The notes below the pieces were generated by a model. That model ran no database searches. It saw only the letters and a list, made by a program, of their open reading frames with translations, and was not told the origin of the DNA. A stretch of 64,000 bases of DNA from Mastigias papua (taxonomy: Eukaryota; Cnidaria; Scyphozoa; Rhizostomeae; Mastigiidae). Location: contig OZ025279.1 in the NCBI GenBank assembly GCA_964019165.1, positions 9,140,617-9,204,616 of the forward strand, in the 5' to 3' direction. The translations under genes and the position numbers were made by a program. Numbering within the stretch: the first letter of the stretch is position 1; every line of letters starts with the position of its first letter. Below, piece after piece: positions 11,729 to 24,115 of the stretch.

Positions 11729-11870
11729 TTTCACTGAAGTCTTCAAGTCTTGCATGATAGAAGTAACCAGTTTTAACTTTACTGTTTGCTGTGCTTTTCT
11801 CATCTGGCTTTCTATGTCGTACAGTTCCATGTCCCAAGTCAACAAGTACTGGACAATCCATTAGTGCTTC
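11729..11870 (-). CDS. Gene B, exon 1 of those visible
   Basis: The acceptor TTTTTTAATAG| and donor GTGAAA|GTATGTC enclose 142 nt. It reads EALMDCPVLVDLGHGTVRHR, KPDEKSTANSKVKTGYFYHA, RLEDFSE, with phase 0 in and phase 1 out. The join to the exon at 10231-10452 creates an Asn codon and keeps the frame. No start codon or upstream exon was identified between here and 13.1 kb, so the gene's 5' end is unknown. The function is not recognised. Confidence 0.6.
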
Positions 11871-13150
11871 CTATTAAAAAATAATACCCACTATTAGTTT
11901 CAAATATCAATATGCATTATTTGATGTATTGTATCTAATATGGACTCCTACTGTGACCAGTTCTCTTAAAAAATAATCAACTTTTATATCTTAATCTCAA
12001 AATGCTAAGTTTTCTGGCAGAATAATATAATTTTCTTTTAACTACAATTTGTTCTCAATAAACCCACAACCATTCAGCTAAGTGTACTTTTATGCTAAGT
12101 GAAAAGCTGGCTCATAATAAAAAAGCCGTAGTTCTTCACAGCTTTTCAATTAGAACATCTTGGGTGTGAGGAGCTGCAGCTAATAAACAGAATATGCTTC
12201 AAAATATTGCACATGCAATAAGCAAATACCAGATATTGATTTTTTTCTATTATTACAAAAAGATTAAACACAAGAACAAACAAACAGTATTACATTTGGC
12301 TGTCTCATCTAAAGCAGGAAAGGACACTTAGTCAGCTAGTCCCCTCCTTGGATGAGACTTAAAATTTCAACACCTCACTATACATAAAAGAAATATACAC
12401 AGAAAACATCTGAGATAGCTTGATGCCAAATAAAGTAAGAAAAGCAACTGTAATAACTTAGTTCCATCCATTTGGTTGCATCTCAAATTTTTTTTAAGAT
12501 TTTGATTTAATACTACTGTATACCCTGTATCTGGTGCATACTTATTTTGCAGAACATCCAGGACTAGAAAGATAAGTTATCATATTAGCTGGATTGTTTT
12601 CATACACAGAGGCTCTATGAAAACATATTTGTCTGTGTCTTCTCTGAATGCTCATCCAATATTACGCTATAAAGTTTCATTTCTTCTATCTATGATTTTC
12701 TCTTGTTGGTGTTTCTCCATCTATTACAACTTTTTTAATTCTTCAAAGTATCCAATGTTAGCTTCTACAGCACTATTTAGTCACACTGATAATGGATCTC
12801 TGACTGGGTTCAAACCATCAACTAATTACAACATGGATTTGACAAACTTCTAACTAAATACATGACCTTCTTCATCATTTATGTTCTGTACAAAGAAAGA
12901 AAACAGAAAACAAAGAGTAAAAGTAAATTGATGGCAGGAGAATTTGTTGAGTGTTTTCTGCCTCACACTGAGGAACATGGCAGCTGCACAAGAGATTGTT
13001 GCTTTTGAGAACCATCTTTACAGTGTGGAGTTGCATGTGTGCATGCTCATTGCCTCCCTAAATGATAACGTGCATGTGTAATACATTCCTATATACAATA
13101 ATTGCACATGTCCAAGCCAGGCACTCAGCTGATTGCACGCTTGCGTGACC
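11871..13150. other. Intergenic or intronic sequence, no supportable gene
   Basis: This would contain the 5' part of gene B on the minus strand. An acceptor-like CTGCTTTAG precedes ATGAGACAGCC on the minus strand near 12310, but the frame closes at once. A 78-codon plus frame at 12617-12853 has no coding character. Confidence 0.35.
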
Positions 13151-13159
13151 TTGTCAAAA

Positions 13160-13822
13160 ACTGTCACACTATTTCATATTTTCATATTTCATATTTCTAA
13201 TTTGTTTATACACGAAAAAACCCTTCAGCATAATAAAACAAATTTAACAAATAACAAAAATCTAATAACATGGTGATAACTACTTAAATCTAATTACATG
13301 GTCAGAAGTTTAAATATATAATTACAATAAGAAATTTCTACTGCTGATCTTCCAGGGGGTCATGTTTGTATTGTTTTTTCAGCTCGTCAAAAAACTTTTT
13401 AATTGTTTTTTATATTGATACAAGGTAGGGAGCTCCCTAATATTCATAGGAATCTCGTTCCAAGCCTTCAGAGCTGTGTAAGAAAATCTCTTTTTAGAAT
13501 GCTCTCATTTATACTTTGGAATTTGAAGATTCTCACAAAACCTAGTATTATAGTTAGAATAATGAGATCTCCTCTGAAATTTATTCCAAAGATTTTCTGG
13601 ACATAGTCTGTTCGTGATTTTATATGTCATGACTGATCGATCAAACATAATAAGTTGTTTGACTGTTGAAAGGTTCATCGACCAGTCATCCTTTATCCTG
13701 GGAGTGTCGATTATCGAAATGGCCCTGTCTTGAAAACGCTGTAATGATTCAATTTTGGAGTTGGATATACTTCCCCATATAACATCAGCGTATCTTATAT
13801 GACTCTCTACTAGCGCAGACAT
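13160..13822 (-). pseudogene. CR1/jockey-like LINE, 3' end only
   Basis: The frame 13822-13505 reads HIRYADVIWGSISNSKIESL, QRFQDRAISIIDTPRIKD and MTYKITNRLCPENLWNKF. After a one-base shift it continues as SYTALKAWNEIPMNIRELP, QYKKQLKSFLTS and a stop. This is the invariant C-terminus after the RT domain in CR1/jockey-type LINEs (Y..viWG..., KAWN.iP..ir). The AT-rich 3' tail ends in a GAAATAT-type simple repeat near 13165-13200. The fragment is 5' truncated at 13822, typical of incomplete reverse transcription. Confidence 0.8.
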
Positions 13823-14211
13823 TGCTTAGTTGAGATTGCTCTTCATTGTGGTAATTTGGCCAATGCATGGAATGACATGGTGCACTTTATGGGAAAGGGA
13901 ATCAACCTAACTCGATAGAGTATCAAAAAGCAAAAACAGGCAAATATATGATTCAAGAGTTATACATGTAAGTTTGTAAGTGGCTAATGCAAGGGAAAGA
14001 TTGTAGGCAAGCGCTCAGCGCAGCAAGTGAGCTTACATACAGCTAGCTAGTTATAAGTGGTAACAAACATCGTCGTTCTAAAGCGAAAGTAGTAGCTCTG
14101 AAACAATAATATAAAATGTATTTTACAGTATACTCAACCTGGTTAGCATTGTAGCTTTGAGAGGTTGAATTTCCCATTATATTTTCAATCTCAATTACAC
14201 GAAGGCATACC

Positions 14212-17200
14212 CATAGAGATAAAAATAAACACTAGAGTGCGAACTCCGAACCGAGGCCTGAAGCAACCATGCGCAATGCTACCATCTTGAATGCATGGCA
14301 AAAAGCTGCATGGCAGTACTGACTGACCCAACAAAACATGCTTCTAGTTGTGTTTCTATAGCTTCTTCGTGATGGTAATTTCTTGCTCTGCTTACGGATG
14401 CCAAAATAGGTATGGAAAGGCATTATCAGTAAGGGTTCCAGCAACAGAATCTTCGGGAAACGGGACAGCTATCGCTTTTCATCGGTACACAAATAGCAAT
14501 TTTTTTTGCTTAGAATGATAAATGCCGTAAAAACTAAGGCTTGATGCCGCAATTGTAATAGTTGCTGAATGTTTTGGAGTAGCAAGTCTTCATATGTGTG
14601 ATCCTACCTTATGAAATATTGATATTAGCTCTGAAAGCACTAAACCTTTATCCTCTAACACACAAGCAACTAAATATTAATAGTCCTAATGTTATGTTAT
14701 TGCATTTTACTGCAGGTTTCCAGCTAATGAAGATCTGCGTTTAAAATGGGTACGAGCTATGAGGCGAGATAAGTGGATCCCTTCAATATATAGCTACATT
14801 TGCAGTGCACATTTCAATGTTACTGATTATGCTGTCCCCCCAGGACAGCCCTACACAAAGCTAAAGAAATCGGCAGTCCCATCAAAATTCAATTTTCCCT
14901 GTCACTTGATGCCTAAAACAAAACCAGCACGAAGGCCAATTGCTTATGTGAAACTACCTTCTAATGTAGCTAATACTTCAGTGTCAAATAGAAAGGAAGC
15001 CTTTAATGTCAAGGACCATTCTTATTGTATGAAAGATAAGAGAGCTACACAATCTCCAACAAAAGCAAAATTGAGGAAAAAAATTAAAAATCTTCAACAG
15101 AAACTTAGAAGGCAAAACCTAAAAATATCTTCCTTGACAGGCCTCATTAAAAATATGAGAAACAGGAAACTTTTGGAGAATGCACCAGCTGACCTTTTAC
15201 AAGATCAGTTCTCTGGTTTAACATTGGAAATGTTTCAGAACCAAATAAAAAACTCAGTGCGAAAACCAGGGGGTAGGAGGTACAATGAGGAGATTAAAAA
15301 ATTTGCTTTGACTCTTCACTTCTACTCTCCCAAAGCATATTTGTTTGTGAGAAAAGTTCTTTGTCTCCCACATCCTGCATCATTAAGAAACTGGCAGTCA
15401 TCTGTGGAATGTGAGCCAGGATTTCTCAAAGATGTCCTTGAGAATCTTGCTCTTCAGGTTGCAAATAACATAAATATGTCTGATTGTGCCTTGATGATGG
15501 ATGCAATGGCCATCAGAAAGCAAGTGATTTATGACAAAACAAAAGCAAAGTTTACAGGCTTTGTTGATTATGGGGGTTGCATCCCTGAGCACAGTGAAGA
15601 ACAAGCTTCTGAAGCATTAGGTTTTCTTCTTGTTGGTCTGAGAAGTCACTGGAAGGCCCCTATTGGTTATTTTCTTACAAACAAGACAAATGCTGCAATA
15701 CAAGCATCACTTGTGAAATCTGCATTGTCTTTGGTTGCTGATTCTGGCTTCAGAGTTTGGTCATTAACTTGTGATGGGACAGCCACTAATTTTGAAACAC
15801 TTCGGCTGCTTGGTTGTTCCTTTACTCCTAATTATGACAAGATGGTTGTGTCCTTTAAGCATCCCACTAGACCATATAATGTGACAAGCATCCTTGATGC
15901 ATGTCATATGGTTAAGCTAGCCAGGAACACTTTGGGTGATTATGGAAAATTCCACTCTGGTTCTGGGCATGTTATCTCTTGGGAGTATATAGAAAAGCTG
16001 TGCAAACTCCAAGATGATGAGGGCTTGACTTTAGCAAATAAGATAGGCATAAACCACACCAAATGGCAGCAACACAAAATGAAAGTGAAGTATGCAGTAC
16101 AGACACTTAGTTCTTCAGTTGCTAAGGCACTAACATTCCTCCAATGTGATTTGAAACATCCTGATTTTCAAAACTGTGGGCCAACAGTAGATTTTATCAA
16201 TACCATTGATAAGTTATTTGACATTCTCAACTCACGCTATGCTTATGCAAGAGGGTTTAAACATCCAATAAGGATTCAAAACCTGGAAGGGATTGAAAAG
16301 ACATTTATAGCCACTTCTGAGTACCTTTTGGCATTAAAATCTACTGAAAGACAATTGCTAGTGTACGGTAGACGCAAAACATTTATATTGGGTTTTGTAA
16401 TGACAATGAAATCCATTATATTAATTGCAAAGGAGCTCCTAGTTGCTACAGAAAGACCATTTAATTATATCTTGACATATAAATTTTCGCAGGATCACAT
16501 AGAATTACTGTTTGCTTGTATTAGAGGAAGAGGAGGCAGTAACAACAACCCAAATACATTACAATTCAAATATGCAATGCGAAACCTTTTACTAAAAAAC
16601 TCAATTGTTGCATCAAGCAAAGCTAATGTAATGTCATTTAATGAGTACTGTACAGGTTCTTTGTTCAGCTTAAAATGGACAAAGCACAGGTCCCCTATCC
16701 AGGAGGATCCACAGGATGATGAAGTAAGTGACGAAGAGGCCAAGGCCCTCTCTGAGAATCTTGATAAAATTGCCTTGTCAGACTTCACTGAAAATATTAT
16801 TTACTACATTGCAGGATTTATTGTACGTAATGTAATGAAGAACCTTGACTGCTCTCAATGCTCTGAAGCACTGACTCTCGATTGCACAGCTGATGAACAT
16901 GACTATGTACCAGCACCTTTCTCGCTTTTCTTAATTAGAAAAAATAACGGAGGGTTAGTGGAGGCCTCATATGGAGTACAAAAAATAATAACATTGTGTG
17001 AAAAGATATTTCGGGAAAAAGTGAAAGGAACGAGAAAAGATGATATGAGGATAAATTCGAAAGAATTTTTAATACGGAAAATGACTAATGATATACTAAG
17101 AGCTCGTGGTGAAAGTCTAAGAACCTATTTTCCGTCGTTTGCTGAACATGCTCACGAGAACGATCCTGTGTTTGAGGATGATCATCTCACTCAAATTGTA

Positions 17201-17730
17201 AAAAAGATTTGTGAAAAATACTTATTGTTACGTATGCAAACATATGCAAAGCAGTACACAAGGCAGATAGTGCTAAAAAACACCCCAAGTGTAAGACACC
17301 AGATGAATAAACTAGTTTTATTTAAAAATGTATAATGGGCAATCGAAAGACTCTCAAAGGTAGGTAATAACTTTAGTTTTCTCGACAAATGTTTAAGCAA
17401 GTTAACCTAAGAAATGTTAGGTTTTAGCTGCTAAGGCCTAACATTTCTTAGGCGTGTTCAAAAACGAAAATAAATACTATACCTCAACTTTATATCTTTC
17501 AAAATGAGAGTGCAAGAGCTTGCTGCACGTCGGCGTGTACTGCACTTTCCAAAAATAATCCCAATACCAGTTATCTTTGGTAAATCTTGCAGCAAAACAC
17601 GTACTCAACACAACCCACTCTAGTTGTTTTGCCATGCATTCAAAATGGTAGCCGTGCCCATAGCGGCCTCATTCTTATTCACTGGCGCGAATAGGAAGCT
17701 CGCACTCTAGTGTTTATTTTTATCTCTATG
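14212..17730 (+). mobile_element. Complete P-type DNA transposon (THAP transposase)
   Basis: The element is 3,519 bp long. Its terminal inverted repeats are perfect over 31 bp (14212-14242 and 17700-17730, beginning CATAGAGATAAAAATAAA). It is flanked by an exact 8-bp target duplication GGCATACC (14204-14211 and 17731-17738), the size expected for P elements. Sub-terminal inverted repeats are also present: GCTACCAT.TTGAATGCATG occurs on both sides, near 14278 and 17630. The single gene is intact, with one intron. Perfect terminal repeats, a perfect duplication and an open transposase together suggest a recent insertion. Confidence 0.93.
14372..17335 (+). CDS. THAP-domain P-element transposase, two exons (14372-14484, 14716-17335)
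   Basis: This is predicted to catalyse cut-and-paste transposition of the P element around it, in the nucleus. The ATG at 14372 opens MVISCSAYGCQNRYGKA. Splicing CG|GTAC (14484) to CTGCAG|G (14715) restores FHRFP and a full C2CH THAP finger (C5, C10, C67, H70, then an AVP box). The spliced product is 910 residues. A basic coiled-coil segment follows at about 150-190 (KLRKKIKNLQQKLRRQNLK). The RNase H-like fold keeps candidate acidic residues D300 (LMMDAMAIRK), D391 (TCDGTATN) and E634 (SQDHIELLFACIRGRGG), with an insertion after DACHMVKLARN like the GTP-binding domain of P transposase. There are no internal stops. The start fits because the THAP finger must begin within a few residues of Met. 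Confidence 0.92.
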
Positions 17731-17738
17731 GGCATACC

Positions 17739-18686
17739 TTACTGATTCGACATTTTGTTTTGCAATGCTGTTGTTGTTGCAATGGTTTCCAGTAGTAACA
17801 ATATGAATTGTTTTATTATCTTTATCGGTCGCCTACGTGAGTGGTCCCCGACCTTTTCATCATGACGGGCCGGTCCACGCCCGACACTTTTACAGTGGAC
17901 CGAGGATGCAGGGAGGGGGATCCACCGTGTAATGAAATACATTTTATCTATAGTATCCGTTTATAACTCACTTTGCTAGCCGAGATGTAACCGAGAGAAT
18001 CCTGCCTGTCATTTTTCAAAATAAAGGCTCGTTCAGGCTCGGATAACAAATACAACAGAGTTAAGGCGGATTTTTCCCTAAAGTATGGAATTTATTTCAT
18101 TGTTTCAAAGTAGGTAGCTTTTTTGTCCTTAGCAACTTTAAGCAATTATCCCTCTGTCCGGTGGTTGAAAGCTACTGCTTTACACTGTCAAATATTACTG
18201 GCCAAAAAGCAATCTTCATAAAATTCTGGTGAATTGTAAAAAGGAATCTGACTTGAAGGCAATACAGCTGAAGTTTTTGTCTGTCAGTAAAAAACAATTA
18301 TTGATATGCTCCAACACAAACTAAAACGATTGAAATCTACTGTGCCATCCAAAGTAGGAAAAGACACAAAGTCTTCTGGTTACCACTTCGGATAACACTT
18401 ACAGATTTAGCATTTCGCCGAACAATTAAGAAATAAGAACGGGTATAAAAATGAAGGGTAGCTGGGTACCAAATAAATCAAAGAAAGCAAATAAATGCAA
18501 TTTGTTATAATAACGTCAATTTGCAATCATCGGGTTTATACTACGTTTGACCATTATAATTATAATTATAATTTCAGTTGCTCAAGGACGGTAGCCCATT
18601 CAGCAAGCTGATTTTCAAGGGGCCGTCCATTTACACAGTGAATATAAATATACAAAGTTAATAAAAGTCTAGAATGAAATAAAAAG
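17739..18686. other. No gene recognised
   Basis: Mixed-composition sequence. I saw no exon with both splice signals, and no repeat matching elsewhere in the window. Confidence 0.5.
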
Positions 18687-19345
18687 CTACAATTTATCAT
18701 TATGTATATGCAATCGTTGAAATAATAGTAATAAATAGTAGGTGAAAAGTCTGTTGGTACTACAGAACTTCACTATAGCACGAAAAGCTTTTTTTCGTCC
18801 GACACTCGACAGAGTATGAAACGTCGGATAGAGACTGAAAGGTGAACCGAAATATATAGCCAGATGCGGGTACACGTGATATGATGAATAATATGTCCAG
18901 TTAGCCGTATGATTGGCCACTTGGCACCTATTCACCATTGTTGATTTGAAGAGTCCAAGTGAGAAAATGAACTCTTTTTGTTTACACAAGACTGGGTTTT
19001 GAGTCTTTATCTAAACTGATTCCAAAACACTTAAATGAAAGGACTATCTTGCTTGCCCTATGATCCGAAAATTATCGTCTGAATATGTTTTGGCGCATTC
19101 TGGGTTTTTAATGAGATGTTGTCCTATGGCCGAATCACTTTTCATTTTAGAATTAGAGTTTTTACACATACGAGGTGGCTGTTCCCTTATTATAGTGTTT
19201 CTCGTCCTGATGCTCGTGGGTACATGTTGTTTTATTCTGTCTGCCAGTCTCCGCGCAGTGCGCCCTACGTACAGAGCTTCACATCGGCACAAAAATTCGT
19301 AAACTACACAACTTTTTTGAGTGGTTGAACGCTATCTTTTTTAGC
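18687..19345 (-). pseudogene. Penelope-like element, 3' fragment with GIY-YIG domain
   Basis: The frame 19330-19044 on the minus strand reads VVYEFLCRCEALYVGRTARR, LADRIKQHVPTSIR and SAIGQHLIKNPECAKTY, then DDNFRIIGQAR. This is the GIY-YIG endonuclease module (YVGRT...R) found at the C-terminus of PLEs. After further shifts comes CVNKKSSFSH/KQKEFIFSLGLF and a 3' tail. A short stretch of that tail (TACTACAGAACTTCACTATA, GACAGAGTATGAAACG) recurs at 23200-23335. The fragment is 5' truncated near 19345, and RT is absent. Confidence 0.75.
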
Positions 19346-19496
19346 AATAGTAGCATGACCTTAATATTGTAGACCTAAAATATACAAAGAACCCCAATGC
19401 ATAGTCATTATCACTATAACAGTATTATTAGATCAAAGATCACTACTGAATTGATTAATACGTCACAGTTTTTTAATACTATAATCAACAGGGTCA

Positions 19497-19859
19497 TTAA
19501 TCATCATACGAATCTGAATAGCTCTCTTCAACTCTACTTGGTATCAATGGAAGTCTTGGTGTTGGACTTGACTTGTTTTCGAATTGCTTAAAGATATTGT
19601 CCAGCTTTGGTATATATCTTCTGGCAATGAAGCGAACCAGCAGATACAGGAGCAAGCTGCAAATATATACGTAACTGATGATGACAATCGTCGTAGCTAC
19701 GTCCTCCGCAGGGCCTTCGGTACTATATAGTTGTAGTGAAGCTGTCATTGACATTGATACAAGCAGAAGAGTTTCGCTGACATTCGCAAACGTATCTTTA
19801 TAAGGCTTACAGGATGCATGTACAGCAACGAAGAAATTCGATAGGACGACGAATAAGGC
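19497..19859 (-). CDS. Gene A, exon 7 (terminal): last membrane segments and cytoplasmic tail
   Basis: The acceptor TTTTTTAG| precedes GCC TTA TTC in phase 0, matching the phase-0 end of exon 6. The exon encodes 120 residues. ALFVVLSNFFVAVHASC is a membrane segment, ETLLLVSMSMTASLQL is hydrophobic, ATTIVIISYVYICSLLLYLL is a strong membrane segment, and a basic stop-transfer (RFIARRY) leads to a Ser/Pro/acid-rich tail ending in SYSDSYDD and a stop. The tail is presumably cytoplasmic. No AATAAA signal was recognised just downstream. Confidence 0.8.
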   Translation of the reverse strand, partial: ALFVVLSNFFVAVHASCKPYKDTFANVSETLLLVSMSMTASLQLYSTEGPAEDVATTIVIISYVYICSLLLYLLVRFIARRYIPKLDNIFKQFENKSSPTPRLPLIPSRVEESYSDSYDD

Positions 19860-20446
19860 CTAAAAAATAATGATGATAATTGTGCTAGGAATAAATATAT
19901 TAAAAGTTAATACTTTACATAGGGTTTCCAGGTGGCGAATTCCATTTTATACGGTTGATCTTAAGTCAATTTGCCGTTATCGATTCTGTTTTACAGAAGG
20001 ACTAGCTATGTTCTAGCATGCCACTGCTTCCCTTTTGCCATTTTTGTATGGAACTCGTAGCGCAATGGCTTACATGGTGCTTTATCAGTGACGTTTATTG
20101 CTTACATTTAAGTAACTCCTTTAAACTTAGTCCATCGTAGTTCTTAGCACATTTCTTCTTGGATTGGGAAGTGTTTTCTCTCTACGAAAAGTTTGTTTCC
20201 TCGTTTGTTTGGCTGTAGCCAATCAGCATTGTTAGTGTGAGCAAGACTTGTGAAGAAGTCCATAAGGAGGTGACTAAGGTCAAGTCAGTTATATAGATCA
20301 ACAATATCCTGTTAGCGTGACTTCGATTGAGAAAGTTCAACACCACAAGGAAGCAGTCATGGAGGAGCAGAATTCTACCTATTCAATTTGTATCCTAGTA
20401 GACCGTAGTTAGGAACAGAGGACAATGAAACAGAAAAGCTAAATCT

Positions 20447-20726
20447 ACAATCAATGCCAAAAGTCTTGGAACACTTACTGTATTTTTTGATCTGGCTGGT
20501 GAGCGTTCCCCTCTCCCCTTGAAAACAATGTTGATTTATACAGGTTTTATACACAGTAAGTAAGTCAAATTGCTTTCACACAACTGTCAGCTAACCCAAC
20601 CGTCAATTCAACATTGTTCTGGGGGGTAGGGGGGGGGCGTAATCCGTTGTGCTTCACCGGAATCTCATAATTGTCACATAAAATGCTGCGGTCAAAGGGT
20701 GTTCCAAGGACTTTTGGCAGTGATTG
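20447..20726. mobile_element. Tc1/mariner-type MITE, copy 2
   Basis: It is flanked by TA (20445-20446 and 20727-20728). The left end CAATCAATGCCAAAAGTC and the complement of the right end, CAATCACTGCCAAAAGTC, continue into CTTGGAACAC(T/C). These are the same termini as the copies at 9663-9933 and 37381-37655. The interior shares the ACA(T)TGTT cores next to C-rich/G-rich patches. It has no coding capacity. Confidence 0.8.
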
Positions 20727-21959
20727 TAGATTGAACCAAGAGTCATTCTACCCAAAATCGTCTAATTTTGAAAAAGTCCCATGTGATCCATCTCAGATTT
20801 TCTTCAAATTCTCAGTATAAACTGCTTCTATGGAGAAAAGAATGTCCTGAAAATTTTAGCTCAATAGAGCAATCCTATCGAAAGTTATAGGCAATTGGAA
20901 TTTAACTGATTTTTCACGCAAAAGATTTAAGATACTTTTTTCATTTTTAATCGCCCATATTTTCATTGATACTTGTAGAAATGAGTTGAAATCTGGCACA
21001 TATACAATGTTTTACCGACAAAATCTATTTGAGGCCTTAGTTTTGTCCAATTATCAATATTTTTTTCGAAAGAGATAGCGCCAAAAATGGGAAAATTTGC
21101 CAGTTTGGGGGGGTCGTTTTGCATTTTTTGAAAAGCTCTAATGTTAGTACAAAAAGTAAAATAGTGCTTCTGCTTGATTTTCCTATTTCCTTAGTCTATT
21201 ACAACAAATGTATCTTACAAATAAATATTGTAAAGCAGCATGGCATATCAAAAATTGTATTTTCCCGACTCCTGCTTTTAATAAGTGTGAAAAATACCGA
21301 CAATTAGTAGGCTCAGAAAGTTGCATAAACAGTTGAAATGGATTATGAAACTTTGGAGGCTCAAGGGTCTACTTATAATCTGTTACTATTGAAAGTTATA
21401 AGACCAGTACTTTCCTTGTATAGCCAGTGCTAGGTTTTTGACTGAGGCACATTCTTGTAGCAAAAAAACACTTCGATGCTGATTACTTATCTTTTTTGAG
21501 ATCAGCGCTGACAAAAGGGGCCAACAATAGCTTGTCGTACATTGAAACCTTATTGAAGAAGTTGATTCTTCACCGTAAGGAAAGAATGGGCAGAAAGTAT
21601 TCTTGCTTTATTTATGTATAAACCCTGTGATCTTAATATCTATAATAGTTATATACACTCTGTTCTTTGACCAACAATATCTTTTCTGCTACACTTGCTT
21701 GTTAGCTTTTAAAGAAGAAAGAGTTGTATTTGTTTTAAGATATGTTTTCGTTTTTCAAGTGAATGGTGCTTGTGTACTTTGGTACTCGTAAAATCACTGA
21801 ATAATTTCTGCTACTTTGTGACAATAAAGGAGATGCCCTTTTTGCGCCGGCCCTTAATGGTGGTAATTTTCTTGAATCGGTGTTAAAAGGGCGGGCGTTA
21901 AAACGGCCGACTTTTTGCCATTTGGACCAAAAAGCCTTTTTATTTTTGTAGTCCAATTT

Positions 21960-23090
21960 CTAGAAATACTGGCAAATTTTAGAAGCTTATTGGAAAAGAA
22001 TAGATAAATCGATTTTTGTATCTGATTCTTTTTACAAAAGGGAACTTTCGTCTTGCTCCCTTTTATCAAGTCTGGCATGTTGTTCCAATGATGCTGCCCC
22101 TAATGTTCATAAATTCCATGCCGAAAGTTAACATAGTTGTGTATGGAAACAAGATTGTCATTGATTCTGAGACATGATCTGATTTCTTTCTGAAAGAATT
22201 CAGATACAAACGGAGAATTCAGATAATGCAATGTTTTGTATATTTTTTATCATCAACCTTTAAAAATCTGAACAAGGACGATGCATCATAGTCACTAAAC
22301 AATACTCGTAGCACTTTTTTGTGGATTTTGCTGATCTTATTGTTGGTAACTTTTCCACAGAACACCCAGACTAAGGGACAATATTTAAAGTTTAGCATGG
22401 GTAATAAAGTAACTCCCTCTGGGGTCGCTTGAGATATCCTGCAACCTTAGGGAAAACACGGACACTCTTGTTAGCCTTGACACAGGGATTTCAAGTGGTC
22501 ATTAAATTTCAATTTTGAGTCTACTTGTATCCCCAAAATTTGAGCTCGATTAGTGCAGATACTAATTTCTCATCAGTTTCCAAACGAAGTTTTTCATCAC
22601 GATTTAAACCCACAAATATAAGCTTGAATTTCGATGGATTTGCAACCAGCATGTTAGATTCAGACTATCCTGAGGTGCTGCATATAACCAGTTTGAAACC
22701 TCGAGATCACTGGTTCAATTATCGAATCACAAGCAAACAGTATGTTGCCATCAGCAGAATAACATCTTTCTGACTCCTCAATGAACCCATTGAATAACAA
22801 AGGCCCAGCTACAGAAACTTGCGGTACACCAGATGTGATTAGAGTCAATTCTAACTCGTTGCTTTCGTGAAGTCAGGTAACTGTGCCAAAATCGTGGACA
22901 ACCAGCTTTGCTATAAGGATATCAGTGGGTAGGCAATTGCATGCTATGGAAGTTCCATGAGCACAATTCCAACTATGCCACGTTTATCAAGACACTGGTG
23001 ATATCTTTCTATCAACATCGGCGCACATTGTGTACTGTATTTCTCGCGAAAACCACACAAAAATCTGATAAATACTGGCTAATATGAGAT
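21960..23090 (-). pseudogene. LINE reverse transcriptase fragment, decayed
   Basis: The minus strand reads, through several frames, LDKRGIVGIVLMELP, LIAKLVVHDFGTVT, YLTSRKQRVRIDSN-like text, GVPQVSVAGPLLFN (normally GVPQGSVLGPLLFN), ADGNILFACDS, QILGIQVDSKLKFNDHL, LPMLNFKYCPLVWVFCGK, ISKIHKKVLRVLF and MPDLIKGSK. The motif order is RT domains 3-7 and then the LINE C-terminus. There are many stops and shifts. It lies in intron 6 of gene A, on the gene's strand. Confidence 0.75.
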
Positions 23091-23199
23091 AATATTTGTT
23101 TTAAGAGAAATCTTTCATTTATTTTAGACATGGAGAGAAGGGCACTAACTGATCTGTAATTACTTAACTGCAAGTTATAAAGCATCAATAACTTAATAG

Positions 23200-23335
23200 T
23201 TTATCGGTACTGCAGAACTTCAATATCGCACGAAAAAGCCTAAAAAATCTATAGCACCAGTCATTTTCCGTCCGTCACTCGTCAGAGTATGAAACGACCG
23301 AATGCGGGTAACTTCACATGATAAGGGGAATGCTA
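23200..23335 (-). repeat. PLE 3'-tail remnant related to 18.7-18.9 kb
   Basis: The blocks GGTACT.CAGAACTTCA.TAT, GCACGAAAA, CCGTCCG.CACTCG.CAGAGTATGAAACG and GAATGCGGGTA are shared in the same orientation with about 18755-18870. Only the extreme tail of the element is present. Confidence 0.55.
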
Positions 23336-24115
23336 CAAATAAACAGAATTGTACCAGTGGCACAGAATGAACTTTCCTCCCAAGACAAATGGCATATAGT
23401 CAGATTTTGTCTAGTAGCAGAATATAGAGTCGAAATAAAGTTTGTGAGCACCATTACAGATTTCAAAGCTGTGCTCCATGGTAGGACCAGGAGAATAATG
23501 TTAAAATGCAAGGAATTTTAAGGATGAGAAGTTTGCTTGGATTTTAGTTAATCCCTATACCTTTAAAAATTGTTGAAGATGCTTTTCAGAGCTACACTCA
23601 CAATTGATATATTTGTTGATTGCTCTGGGGGAGCTTATGTCAGGCAGCTTAAGGCAGATATACCTTCGATGGATTTTAGCTCATTTCTGCATTGCAACTC
23701 GAACGTCAAAGAGCAACATTACTGCATACTTGTATTATTTTTGCAACAAACAAGAGGGTAATATGGTCTGTGTTCGAGACCTTTTGCATTGATGTCAGTA
23801 ATCCATTAAAGTGCATACCGGGATTCTGTTCACATTCGGCTTTCTTTGTTGCAGCTTTTCACAAGTGTTTTGTACTTTTGCCCTTTTAGATGTTTTTAAA
23901 TCAAGAGTCGTTATCATTAACAAGAAGTTAAAATTCAGCACAAGGTCTCTCTTCATTCTCGTAAGCTTGGCTTGATCTAGCACTAAGTTGATTTATAACC
24001 ATAAATGATATGAAAGATTGATGCAACATTGTACCCTAACAGAACATCTTGAACGCTTTGGTGAACACTAATGATAACCGTATGAGTTACCTCAAAGTCT
24101 TATAATCCAACAAAC

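Larger units (their letters stand above)
19860..24115 (-). other. Gene A, intron 6
   Basis: This is the intron between exons 6 and 7 (donor AAG|GTTTGT at 24115, acceptor at 19860). It holds a MITE (20447-20726), a LINE fragment (21960-23090), a PLE tail (23200-23335) and otherwise unassigned AT-rich sequence. A homopolymeric GGGGGGG patch lies near 20630 inside the MITE and another near 21108. Confidence 0.7.

Noticed and set aside
12785..12830. B-box-like GGGTTCAAACC
   Set aside because: No tRNA stems or box A around it. A chance match in AT-rich sequence is likely.
12617..12853. 78-codon plus ORF
   Set aside because: It has low-complexity hydrophobic text, no splice context and no conserved motif.
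18780..18840. Possible link between CGTCCGACACTCG in the PLE tail and the CCGTCCGACACTAA word of the 58-kb transposon
   Set aside because: Only about 11 bases match and the surroundings differ. It is most likely coincidence, or at best needs a repeat-library test.
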